Shown here piece by piece: positions 17,101 through 24,115 of a stretch of 47,050 nucleotides of DNA. The notes beneath the pieces are model-generated. The model was not told where the DNA came from, did not search any database, and saw only the letters and a list, made by a program, of their open reading frames with translations. A program made the position numbers and the translations under genes. The stretch is from positions 1 to 47,050 of the forward strand of contig CAYWBO010000012.1 in NCBI GenBank assembly GCA_964456625.1. The letters run 5' to 3'. Position 1 is the first letter of the stretch; each line of letters starts with the position of its first letter. The stretch is from Sulfidibacterium sp964456625. GTDB lineage: Bacteria; Bacteroidota; Bacteroidia; Bacteroidales; F082.

Positions 17101-17592
17101 GGTATGGGCAATGGAGTGATCGACAACCTTCGGGACGTGATTTTTGTGGATCGCAAGAAATTTGATAAAAGCAAAACCGAAGAGATGGTGGGCGAAATTG
17201 AAAAACTGAACGATCAGTTTATGAAAGAGCGGAAACAGTACGTGCTGATCGGCCCGGGGCGCTGGGGAACCCGGGACAAATGGATCGGTATCCCCGTTCG
17301 CTGGCCTCAGATTTCCAAAGCCAAAATCATTGTTGAGACCAGCCTCACCGATTTCCCGCTGGATGCTTCATCCGGTTCACACTTCTTCCACAATGTTACC
17401 AGCATGAAAGTCGGATATTTTATGTTGCAGCACACTTCTGCACAAGATCTGCTCAATTATGATATCCTCGAAAAACAAGAGGTGGTTTACGAAGGCAAAT
17501 ATTTTAAGCATGTCCGTTTTAATAAACCTTTAAAGGTGATCATGGATGGTAAAAAGCGACACTACCTCATCCAGATTTCAGACAAACAGTAA
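14179..17592 (+). CDS. Multidomain protein: GAF-like, two receiver-like domains, PEP/pyruvate-binding ATP-grasp
   Basis: 1137 aa, soluble. An N-terminal GAF-like region (about 12-120) precedes two receiver-like stretches: about 174-310 (REILLISSLYDAYSIEREG) and about 328-470 (VRVILLAEDSPIYS, with LITDVKF as the possible phospho-Asp strand). From about 575 there is a PPDK_N-type nucleotide-binding domain: SDGSLGGKGRGLAF near 580-590 and KPIAIRSSSLFEDS near 672-684. A conserved tail contains VLIGPGRWGTRDKW near 1022. The phosphohistidine domain and PEP-binding barrel of true PEP synthase are absent, so it is unlikely to make PEP. It may link a phosphorylation signal to nucleotide binding. Stands alone between a terminator and the nfn promoter. 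Confidence 0.8.
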   Translation: MKRGELYPYGNMLTMINRINEIVHQNKTMDETLHLIVGAIAQQNPVPFDMLKIMFEGKAYQVPGRTSKHPCHENSFLTKGGKKGTLFYCLSDQVAKNPISKNEQEHFLRTLVQILIRFLNKQEWKELNDGMINISTKKPGKKDNEIITGKFLHRFLNKNTFTRDIYHDLMPFKVREILLISSLYDAYSIEREGRFSEHMLGQFGQLNLTSIPRITGVSSAQQAINLLRKRHFDQIIYMVGVDKKTPVSSSRLIKEQYPYIPIFMLLNNNSDVSYFKSEQTNLPFIDRIFAWNGDTNIFFSMIKLLEDKINVENDTKVGAVRVILLAEDSPIYSSRYLSFLYRVLMEQTRRIIEDVSTDELYKVLRMRARPKVLFAPTFEQAIEIIDKYKDNLLCLITDVKFKRFGKMDDQAGVELLAYARKELKELPVVMQSSDPMYAEVAAKYDSIFIDKNSETLYEDLQHFITYNLGFGDFIFKNEKGDEIARAANLREFEHYLEIIPEDSLLFHSYHNHFSMWLMARQEIKAANFINPKKVSDFPDVNELRRSLVSMIREHLDEQVEGNIISYEPGSDIYPDNFYTLSDGSLGGKGRGLAFINALIHSYDFQRYIPDINIKTPVTFIIGSMEFEEFLYRNQLNTLGLFEKDHRKVKKAFLDSPLSETLHEKLRDLLTKITKPIAIRSSSLFEDSLTLPFAGIFETYILPNAHEDIEVRLKQLSDAIKLVYASLYSDVAKSYVRAIDYKLEDERMAVIIEEVVGNRFENYFYPHISGVAQSYNYYPFAHMKPDEGFALAAVGLGKYVVEGNKAYRFSPKYPGVEINSPKDQFKNSQVRFCVVDLNKKNLDLMVGEEAGLSFPDIDVAEQQGVLKHCASVYNPDSDTIYPGLTKMGPRIINFANILKYNYIPLSQTISLLLELGKEAMGTAVEIEYAVDLNRDKDGKASFYILQIKPLISQNQDNDVDLNKVSKKSVLLYSSSGMGNGVIDNLRDVIFVDRKKFDKSKTEEMVGEIEKLNDQFMKERKQYVLIGPGRWGTRDKWIGIPVRWPQISKAKIIVETSLTDFPLDASSGSHFFHNVTSMKVGYFMLQHTSAQDLLNYDILEKQEVVYEGKYFKHVRFNKPLKVIMDGKKRHYLIQISDKQ

Positions 17593-17703
17593 TTTTAAAA
17601 CGATTGCATTAGATTCAATATAAATTATATTATTAATATTCATAGAATCAGTCTATTGCTTATTTAGACAGGATTTATCGAAGTATGCTCATCCATATAT
17701 TTA

Positions 17704-17711
17704 TAATTTTG
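17704..17711 (+). promoter_or_regulatory. Candidate -7 box for the nfnAB-like operon
   Basis: TAATTTTG, giving a start near 17718 and a leader of about 34 nt before the ATG at 17752. The surrounding 160 bp are very AT-rich and carry no gene or clear terminator. Confidence 0.45.
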
Positions 17712-17751
17712 CTTTTCAAAAATAAGATTGTTATTGATTAAATAAGATCCT

Positions 17752-18591
17752 ATGAGCAAAATAGTTGAAAAGGTGTTTTTTTCTGAAAATGTCGCTAAAT
17801 TTGTCTTAGAAGCTCCAGATATTGCCCGGTCACGAAAAGCCGGGCATTTTGTAATTATACGGCTGGATGAAAACGGCGAGCGCATTCCTTTGACGATCGC
17901 AGATGGTGACCCTGAAAAAGGAACCATCACCCTGGTAGTTCAAAAGGTGGGTGTTACTTCCGCCCGCCTGCTGGCCATGAATGCGGGCGATGAGATCCTG
18001 GATGTCGTCGGACCGTTGGGTCACGCCACACACATCGAGAATTACGGTACGGTGCTCTGCGCCGGCGGCGGTGTAGGCGTTGCTCCGTTGATGCCGATCG
18101 TAAAAGCGCTGAAGGCTGCCGGAAACCGGATCGTTACCGTTTTGGCTGGCCGTACCAAAGAGTTGATCATCCTGGAAGATGAGATGAGAAAGCATTCCGA
18201 TGAAATGATCGTCATGACCGACGATGGTTCTTACGGGCAAAAAGGTTTGGTAACCGCCGGAATGGAAGAGATGATCCAGAAAGAGAAAATTCATAAAGCC
18301 GTGGTAATCGGACCGGCTATTATGATGAAATTCGGAAGCCTGACCACCAAAAAATATAATATCCCCACGGAAGTGAGCCTGAATACCATCATGGTGGACG
18401 GTACCGGAATGTGTGGTGCCTGCCGTGTTTCCATCGGAGGGAAGACAAAATTCGTCTGTGTGGATGGCCCTGAATTCGATGCATTCCAGGTTAACTGGGA
18501 CGAAATGTTGCTGCGTATGGGTGCCTACAAGATGGAAGAACGCGAAGCTTACGAAAGATATTTATCAACCCTTGAAACAAAAGAAGCCTAA
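17752..18591 (+). CDS. nfnA: Ferredoxin:NADP+ oxidoreductase alpha subunit (NfnA/SudB-like)
   Basis: 279 aa. FAD/NAD-binding reductase of the PyrK/NfnA type. An N-terminal FAD barrel (about 1-95, GERIPLTIADGD) precedes the NAD(P) domain (LCAGGGVGVAPL at 102-113) and a C-terminal [2Fe-2S] site with Cys221, Cys224 and Cys236. Only three cysteines are present; Asp216 (VDGTGMCGAC) stands where thermophile NfnA uses an Asp ligand. With the next gene it should form an electron-bifurcating NADH/ferredoxin/NADP+ enzyme in the cytosol. Its stop overlaps the ATG of the next gene (TAATG), indicating coupled translation. SudAB or a related sulfide-linked complex is an alternative name for the same pair. 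Confidence 0.88.
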   Translation: MSKIVEKVFFSENVAKFVLEAPDIARSRKAGHFVIIRLDENGERIPLTIADGDPEKGTITLVVQKVGVTSARLLAMNAGDEILDVVGPLGHATHIENYGTVLCAGGGVGVAPLMPIVKALKAAGNRIVTVLAGRTKELIILEDEMRKHSDEMIVMTDDGSYGQKGLVTAGMEEMIQKEKIHKAVVIGPAIMMKFGSLTTKKYNIPTEVSLNTIMVDGTGMCGACRVSIGGKTKFVCVDGPEFDAFQVNWDEMLLRMGAYKMEEREAYERYLSTLETKEA

Positions 18592-20078
18592 TGGAAAATA
18601 TTGCAGAATATATCAAAGAAGGTAGAAAGGAAGAGTGGCGGGTCGAGTTGCGTAAGGCCATGAAGGCTAAGGAACGCACCAGTATTGAGCGTGTTCAGAT
18701 GATTGAACAGGACCCCCATATCAGAAATAAAAATATTTTGGAAGTCAACCAGGGGATCACCGAAGAAATGGCTGTGGTGGAATCACACCGTTGCCTTGAC
18801 TGCGTGGATCCGACATGTACCATCGGTTGCCCCGTGGGAATTGACATTCCGAAGTTCATCAAAAAAATTGAAGCGCAGGATTTTCTGGGTGCTGCGGCAG
18901 CATTGAAAGAAACCAACACGTTGCCGGCGGTTTGCGGTCGTGTTTGTCCGCAGGAAAAGCAGTGCGAGCTGAATTGCTTCTATACACAGAAATTAGACAA
19001 ACCTCCCATCGCTATCGGGCACCTGGAGCGTTTTGCTGCCGATTTTGAAAGAAACAGCGGTAAGATGAATGTTCCGAAAGTGGCTGGTCCTAACGGCGTG
19101 AAAATTGCCATTGTAGGTTCCGGTCCTGCCGGACTGGCTGCTGCAGGAGATTTGTCAAAATGGGGTTATGATGTCACGGTCTTTGAAGCGCTTCATGAAA
19201 TTGGAGGCGTGTTGAAATACGGCATCCCTGAATTCCGTCTTCCCAACGAAATTGTGGATGTTGAAATTGATAACATGCGCAAAATGGGCGTGAAATTTCG
19301 TACCGATTTCATCGTGGGAAAGACCGCCTCTTTCGAGGATCTCAGGGCCCAGGGCTTTGAAGCTTTCTTTGTAGGAAGCGGTGCCGGACTGCCTAATTTT
19401 ATGAATATTCCAGGTGAAAATTACAACGGTATTTACTCTTCTAACGAGTATCTTACCCGTGTGAACCTGATGAAAGCTGCCAACAACGGTTATGACACGC
19501 CGGTGCTGATGGGAAAGAAAGTCGCCGTGATCGGCGGCGGAAATACAGCCATGGACTCTGTGCGTACTTCCAAGCGGCTGGGCGCCGAGCGTTCCATGAT
19601 CATTTACCGTCGTTCCATTGAGGAGATGCCTGCCCGTGTTGAAGAAGTGCATCATGCACAGGAAGAAGATATCGAGTTTATGAACCTGCATAATCCGGTT
19701 GAATATTTTGCTGATGAAAAAGGGCGAGTGAACAAAATGAAACTGCAGAAAATGGCTTTGGGCGAACCCGATGCTTCCGGCAGAAGAAGACCAGTTCCCA
19801 TCGAAGGTTCGGAGTTTGATGTGGACGTTGACCTGGTGGTTGTGGCCGTAGGCGTATCTCCGAACCCGATCGTTCCCAGTAGCTTGAAAAATCTGAAAAT
19901 GACCGACTGGGGCACCATCGTGGTAAACAAGGAAACCATGCAAAGTTCGATTCCTGATATCTTCGCCGGTGGTGATATTGTCCGCGGCGGTGCTACGGTA
20001 ATTCTGGCGATGGGTGACGGACGCCGCGCTGCAGCCGGAATTCATCAGTATGCCACGGAAAAAGTCGCAGTTAAGTAA
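18591..20078 (+). CDS. nfnB: NADPH-dependent oxidoreductase beta subunit (NfnB / glutamate synthase small-chain-like)
   Basis: 495 aa. An N-terminal domain carries two cysteine sets: Cys68, 71, 76, 80 and Cys115, 119, 125, 129, the double [4Fe-4S] pattern of NfnB and the GltD-like family. A FAD motif GSGPAGLAAA follows at 176-185, an NADPH-binding GGGNTAMDS later, and IFAGGDIVRGGATVILAMG near the end. No glutamate synthase large subunit is in the window, and the paired NfnA favours bifurcating transhydrogenase over glutamate synthase. An N-terminal extension of about 60 residues is present, as in other NfnB proteins. The start is fixed by the TAATG overlap with nfnA. Confidence 0.9.
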   Translation: MENIAEYIKEGRKEEWRVELRKAMKAKERTSIERVQMIEQDPHIRNKNILEVNQGITEEMAVVESHRCLDCVDPTCTIGCPVGIDIPKFIKKIEAQDFLGAAAALKETNTLPAVCGRVCPQEKQCELNCFYTQKLDKPPIAIGHLERFAADFERNSGKMNVPKVAGPNGVKIAIVGSGPAGLAAAGDLSKWGYDVTVFEALHEIGGVLKYGIPEFRLPNEIVDVEIDNMRKMGVKFRTDFIVGKTASFEDLRAQGFEAFFVGSGAGLPNFMNIPGENYNGIYSSNEYLTRVNLMKAANNGYDTPVLMGKKVAVIGGGNTAMDSVRTSKRLGAERSMIIYRRSIEEMPARVEEVHHAQEEDIEFMNLHNPVEYFADEKGRVNKMKLQKMALGEPDASGRRRPVPIEGSEFDVDVDLVVVAVGVSPNPIVPSSLKNLKMTDWGTIVVNKETMQSSIPDIFAGGDIVRGGATVILAMGDGRRAAAGIHQYATEKVAVK

Positions 20079-20126
20079 TAACATCTTAGGATGTTTTTAT
20101 CACTGTGCAGATTTTGCTTTAATATT

Positions 20127-20134
20127 TACATTTG
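20127..20134 (+). promoter_or_regulatory. Candidate -7 box for the DHOD-like gene
   Basis: TACATTTG, 22 bp before the ATG at 20157. Just upstream AACATC-TTAG-GATGTT (20081-20096) with T residues could be a weak terminator of nfnAB. The two together suggest the DHOD-like gene is at least partly independent of nfnAB. Confidence 0.35.
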
Positions 20135-20156
20135 AAAAACAATTAATAAACATATC

Positions 20157-21155
20157 ATGGCAGACCTAAGTACAAAATATCTTGGATTAACGCTGAGAAA
20201 CCCGATCATCGCCGGAAGTTCAGGCATTACAAATTCACTGAAGGAAATTGTTGAACTGGAAAAGAGCGGTGTGGGCGCAGTGGTACTCAAATCCATTTTT
20301 GAAGAACAAATACTTCTGGAAGCCGATCACCAGATCAAACAGGCACAGGCAGACGAAATGACCTATGCCGATTTTTCTGAAACGCTGGATTATATCGACC
20401 TGCATATCAAAGAAAAGGAACTGGGTGGTTATCTGAATCTGATTCAATCTGCTAAAAATAAAGTTGACATTCCTATCATTGCCAGCATCAATGCGGTGAC
20501 AACGCACGAATGGACTTCTTTTGCCAGGACGATCGAAGAGGCCGGTGCCGACGCATTGGAACTGAATATTTTCGTCATGCCTTTCAGCCTGGAGAAAGAA
20601 TGTGCCGACAACGAAAAAGCATATTATGATATCCTGAAAAAGGTAAAATCGCAGGTCAGTATTCCGGTTTCCGTGAAAATCAGTCCTTATTTCTCCAATC
20701 TGGGGAAAGTGATCCTGAACCTGGAATCTCACGGTGCTGATGGCGTAGTGCTTTTCAACCGTTTCTCGAATCCGGACATCGATATCGAGAATATGAAAGT
20801 AACGCATACGGACAGGCTTAGCCATCCGTCGGATGTGGTAAATACCTTGCGTTGGATTGCCATCATGGCCAAACGGGTAAAGATGAGCCTGTCTGCTTCG
20901 ACCGGAATTCATGACGGTGCTGCGGTTGTAAAACAACTGCTGGCCGGTGCTGATACGGTTCAGGTTGTTTCCGCATTGTATGAACATGGCCCGTCCTATA
21001 TTCTGGAAATGACCAAATTCCTCGATGACTGGATGGAAAGTAAAGGCTTTAACTATGTGGATCAGTTCCGTGGCAAATTAAGCCAGCAGGCACACGATAA
21101 TCCGGATGTCTATGAAAGAATGCAGTTCATGAAGTATTTCGGGGATATCAAGTAG
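20157..21155 (+). CDS. Dihydroorotate dehydrogenase-like flavoprotein, active-site motif missing
   Basis: 332 aa with the overall PyrD (class 1) TIM-barrel outline: LSTKYLGLTLRNPIIAGSSG at the start, KISPYFSNLGKVI in the middle and SLSASTGIHDGAAVVKQLLAGADTVQV at the end, an FMN phosphate-binding pattern. Where class 1 enzymes have N-x-(S/C)-C-P-N before the catalytic base, this protein reads LELNIFVMPF, so the catalytic Cys/Ser is absent. It may be a different FMN dehydrogenase. The neighbouring PyrK-like NfnA gives a possible electron partner, but a real pyrD function is doubtful. A bidirectional-looking terminator follows. Confidence 0.8.
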   Translation: MADLSTKYLGLTLRNPIIAGSSGITNSLKEIVELEKSGVGAVVLKSIFEEQILLEADHQIKQAQADEMTYADFSETLDYIDLHIKEKELGGYLNLIQSAKNKVDIPIIASINAVTTHEWTSFARTIEEAGADALELNIFVMPFSLEKECADNEKAYYDILKKVKSQVSIPVSVKISPYFSNLGKVILNLESHGADGVVLFNRFSNPDIDIENMKVTHTDRLSHPSDVVNTLRWIAIMAKRVKMSLSASTGIHDGAAVVKQLLAGADTVQVVSALYEHGPSYILEMTKFLDDWMESKGFNYVDQFRGKLSQQAHDNPDVYERMQFMKYFGDIK

Positions 21156-21173
21156 ATTTGCAGACAAATGAAT

Positions 21174-21206
21174 AAAAAAAGGCAGCCATTACGGTTGCCT
21201 TTTTTT
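21174..21206 (+). terminator. Intrinsic terminator after the DHOD-like gene
   Basis: Stem GGCAGCC (21181-21187) and GGTTGCC (21193-21199) with one G-T pair and an ATTAC loop, flanked by A and T runs that extend the pairing. The A run on the other side means it could also work on the minus strand, though no minus-strand gene ends here. Confidence 0.9.
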
Positions 21207-21236
21207 GTGCTATCGGTGAATTAATAGGGTTTCCTG

Positions 21237-21267
21237 TTGATAATAAGGGCAAATTTGTTTAACTTTG
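21237..21267 (+). promoter_or_regulatory. Strong Bacteroidota-type promoter
   Basis: TTG (21237-21239), 20 bp, then TAACTTTG (21260-21267): both elements of the phylum's housekeeping promoter at ideal spacing. The predicted start near 21274 is before the ATG at 21337 and after an upstream in-frame ATG at 21265, which supports the later start. Confidence 0.75.
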
Positions 21268-21336
21268 TGGGTAGTAGGTTGGAATTCAGAGGGGCTGGCA
21301 GAAATTAACGATTGCCTTCATCTTAATATTACGGCC

Positions 21337-22626
21337 ATGGAAACTAAATTAAACGCATTTAAAAAATTTTCTTTTTTTACACTTGCCTTATTTTTTACTT
21401 TTCATATTGCTCCGCTTCATGCACAAAATACCGGTGAAGCATTAAATTTTAAAAGCATTTACGGGATCGTTTATAATCAGGTGGATCAGAAGCCGGTAGT
21501 ATTTGCTTCCGTATTCCTGAAGGGCACCAATATTGGTACCGTTACGAACTTAGAGGGTAAATTTCTGATCAAAGTACCTGAAAGTTTCGCCAATGACACC
21601 ATTGGGATCAGCAGCCTGGGTTATAAAACACTTTACGTAAGCCTGAGTCAGCTGGCATCAAACCAGAACCGCCTGACGCTGGAACCGGCGGTGGTACCTC
21701 TTAGCGAAGTGGTAGTTCGGCATATGAATGCAGGTGAGTTAGTCGCATCCGCGCTTTGGAATATCCCTAAAAATTATTCCAATGTCCCGGTAATGATGTC
21801 GGCTTTTTACCGCGAATCCATCAAAAAGAATCACAATTATGTTTCCGTCGGCGAAGCCGTGTTAAACATCTATAAATCATCGTATACAAGCATGCTGAAT
21901 AATGATAGGGTTTCTATTTACAAAGGAAGAAAAAGCCAGGCGGTGCGGCGTATGGATACATTGCTTGTGAGATTTCTCGGTGGCCCGTTGGTGGTTTCAT
22001 TTCTCGATCTGGTCAAAAATCCCGGCGATATTCTGTCAAGAAACATCCTGGACAGCTATAATTTTCAAGTAGCCGGCGTGCTGATGATGGACGGTCGCGA
22101 AACTTATGAAATTCAATTTAATCAAAGTGATACGGTTTCGTATCCGCTGTATAAAGGCAGTATTTTTCTGGATGCTAAATCACTGGCATTTACCGCAATC
22201 CGATTTGAAATAACTCCTAATCAGATGCAAAAGGCAACACCGTACCTGATCAGAAAAAAGCCGGCAGGGCTGAAAGCGGAGTTGATCGGGACCCATTATT
22301 TTGTAAAATATCGTAAAATCGGAGATTTATGGTATCTGAATTATGTGCGGCTGGAAAACGAGTTCCGCTTTAAATGGAGCAAGAGATTGTTCCATTCCAA
22401 TTATACTTTTCTTTCTGAGGCGGCAATTACGGGTATCAGTCATAAAAATATCGAAAAGCAGAAGGCGCGTTTGAGCCTGAAATACAATGATGCCTTCTCC
22501 GACAAAGTAAACGATTTCCAGGATCCGAAATTCTGGGGGGCTTCCAATATCATCGAACCTGAATCGTCTATCCAGACTGCTATAAAAAAAATTCGTCGTA
22601 AACTGAACCGCTGGAACAACGATTAA
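21337..22626 (+). CDS. Exported protein with CarboxypepD_reg-like domain
   Basis: 429 aa from the ATG at 21337; an earlier ATG at 21265 is rejected because it precedes the promoter start. The signal peptide runs METKLNAFKKFSFFTLALFF through about residue 30. A carboxypeptidase regulatory-like beta-sandwich follows (about 40-120: IYGIVYNQVDQKPVVFASVFLKG, TVTNLEGKFLIKVP, IGISSLGYKTLYV), a fold common at the start of TonB-dependent receptors. The remaining 300 residues (FYRESIKKNHNYVSVGEAVLNIYK...) have no transporter barrel; it is a stand-alone DUF5686-like or uncharacterised envelope protein. Convergent with the next gene, overlapping its end by 4 bp. Confidence 0.85.
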   Translation: METKLNAFKKFSFFTLALFFTFHIAPLHAQNTGEALNFKSIYGIVYNQVDQKPVVFASVFLKGTNIGTVTNLEGKFLIKVPESFANDTIGISSLGYKTLYVSLSQLASNQNRLTLEPAVVPLSEVVVRHMNAGELVASALWNIPKNYSNVPVMMSAFYRESIKKNHNYVSVGEAVLNIYKSSYTSMLNNDRVSIYKGRKSQAVRRMDTLLVRFLGGPLVVSFLDLVKNPGDILSRNILDSYNFQVAGVLMMDGRETYEIQFNQSDTVSYPLYKGSIFLDAKSLAFTAIRFEITPNQMQKATPYLIRKKPAGLKAELIGTHYFVKYRKIGDLWYLNYVRLENEFRFKWSKRLFHSNYTFLSEAAITGISHKNIEKQKARLSLKYNDAFSDKVNDFQDPKFWGASNIIEPESSIQTAIKKIRRKLNRWNND

Positions 22627-22967
22627 CGGGATCGGACAAGATACGTCGTATCGTTGTTCGGATTTTTTACATACACGCCCTGATAGCCTGTTTTTGTAAT
22701 GCTCACGTAAAGATCGGGGCAGGTTCCCGTGCAGCTGTATGGTGGTGAGTGTACATAATAAGCGCCTTTTGCATCCGTTTGTGTGCTCATGATGATGGCA
22801 TCATTCGAAGGATTATTCAGATAAGCAATGACCGTAGCTCCCGGCAAAGGAATCCCTGTACTTTTATCATAAACATAGCCTGTGCCCGAGATTGTTTTCT
22901 GGCATCCGCTTAAGAAAAACCAAAGCGTGATTACCACAAAAAATGAAATTCTGACCACCTGCTTCAT
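22623..22967 (-). CDS. Small lipoprotein with carboxypeptidase regulatory-like domain
   Basis: 114 aa from the ATG at 22967. The frame is open to 23009, but the -7 box at 22973-22980 lies between the two ATGs, so the shorter start is preferred. A lipoprotein signal (MKQVVRISFFVVITLWFFLS, lipobox LSGC) precedes one beta-sandwich domain (TGYVYDKSTGIPLPGATVIA, DAKGAYYVHSP). Lipidated and anchored in an envelope membrane. The domain often binds protein or carbohydrate, but the function is unknown. Tail-to-tail with the 21337 gene. Confidence 0.8.
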   Translation of the reverse strand: MKQVVRISFFVVITLWFFLSGCQKTISGTGYVYDKSTGIPLPGATVIAYLNNPSNDAIIMSTQTDAKGAYYVHSPPYSCTGTCPDLYVSITKTGYQGVYVKNPNNDTTYLVRSR

Positions 22968-22972
22968 GGCAA

Positions 22973-22980
22973 CAAAGATA
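22973..22980 (-). promoter_or_regulatory. Candidate -7 box placing the start at the lipoprotein ATG
   Basis: TATCTTTG on the minus strand, 5 bp upstream of the ATG at 22967. With the usual 5-7 bp to the start point, the mRNA would have essentially no leader. No upstream TTG is seen, so the assignment is uncertain. Confidence 0.4.
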
Positions 22981-23139
22981 ATGATTGTCGCTTTTCGGAT
23001 AGGCGACACCAGCTTTTATTTTGCATTCTTTTCGTTATCTTGCACGAGATTTTCAGTATAAAAGATATGCATTTGTTGTTGGCCTTTTGTATTTGTAAAT
23101 CAATTAGTTGTAAATAATATTTAAAATAAAGTTAGGTCA

Positions 23140-24039
23140 ATGAAGCCGACATTATTAGTTTTAGCAGCGGGTGTAGGCAGTCGTTATGGCGGAGTAAAGC
23201 AGATGGATCCCATCGGCCCTTCAGGAGAAAATATCATCGATTATTCAGTTTTTGATGCCATTCGGGCCGGTTTCGGTAAGGTTGTATTTGTGATCAACTC
23301 CAGCATCGAAAAAGATTTTAAAGAAGTATATGAATCCCGTTTAACGGGGAAAATAGAAACGGCTTATGTGATTCAGGAGATTGGTAATATTCCTGCTGGG
23401 TTGACTTTCAAACCTGAACGTTCCAAACCCTGGGGGACAGGCCATGCCGTGCTGGTGGCAAAAGATCTGATCCGAGAACCTTTTGCAGTGATCAATGCAG
23501 ATGATTTTTACGGACAGCATGCTTTCGAGATTATGGGGCGTTATCTTTCGGCACTGAATGTGGAAGAAACGACTTATGCCATGGTAGGCTATGAGCTGAA
23601 AAACACATTATCGGAAAACGGCAGCGTCTCACGCGGTATCTGTAACACGATAGACCATATGCTCACCGGTGTTGTGGAACGAACCAGCATCATCTGGGAA
23701 GGAGATAAAATCGTTTTTGAGGAGGGCGGTAAGAAATTCCCGTTGGATGAGAATGAACTGGTTTCGATGAATATCTGGGGTTTCACCCCCAAATATTTCC
23801 AACAGTCTGAAAGCTATTTTTCCACCTTCATCGCGGACAACGCCGATAACCTAAAAGCTGAATTTTATATTCCTTTCGTGATCAATAAGCTGATAAGCAA
23901 GGAAGAAGCTTCTGTGAAGGTGCTGGAAAGCCATGATCAGTGGTTTGGTGTAACGTATCTTCAAGACAAGGAACAGACGGTTCTGCGGGTGATAGACATG
24001 GTTGAAGAAGGCCGTTATCCGGCATCACTGTGGAAATAG
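23140..24039 (+). CDS. NTP_transferase-family sugar nucleotidyltransferase-like protein
   Basis: 299 aa. A Rossmann-like nucleotidyltransferase fold with the signature LAAGVGSRYGGVKQMDPIGP at 8-27, GHAVLVAKDLI and the metal-binding INADDFYG motif near 125-132. Members join a nucleotide to a sugar phosphate or a lipid-head phosphate. This variant, with PIGPSGENIIDYSVFDAIRAG, is widespread in Bacteroidota and often neighbours choline/aminoglycoside kinase genes; no such neighbour is visible here. Substrate unknown. Confidence 0.9.
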   Translation: MKPTLLVLAAGVGSRYGGVKQMDPIGPSGENIIDYSVFDAIRAGFGKVVFVINSSIEKDFKEVYESRLTGKIETAYVIQEIGNIPAGLTFKPERSKPWGTGHAVLVAKDLIREPFAVINADDFYGQHAFEIMGRYLSALNVEETTYAMVGYELKNTLSENGSVSRGICNTIDHMLTGVVERTSIIWEGDKIVFEEGGKKFPLDENELVSMNIWGFTPKYFQQSESYFSTFIADNADNLKAEFYIPFVINKLISKEEASVKVLESHDQWFGVTYLQDKEQTVLRVIDMVEEGRYPASLWK

Positions 24040-24115
24040 AAATTTGGGTTGTGGAGGGTTTGTGATTCAGCCAGCGGAAATCTGAAATTGCTTCTTAAGT
24101 TCAAAATGTGATAAC

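Noticed and set aside
18591..20078. gltD (glutamate synthase small subunit) proper
   Set aside because: No large subunit gene is present, the preceding gene is a PyrK/NfnA-type reductase with a TAATG overlap, so an Nfn-type complex is more likely.
21265..21336. Longer N-terminus of the CarboxypepD_reg-like protein
   Set aside because: It begins before the predicted transcription start of the strong promoter at 21237-21267 and puts a non-signal sequence before a clear signal peptide.
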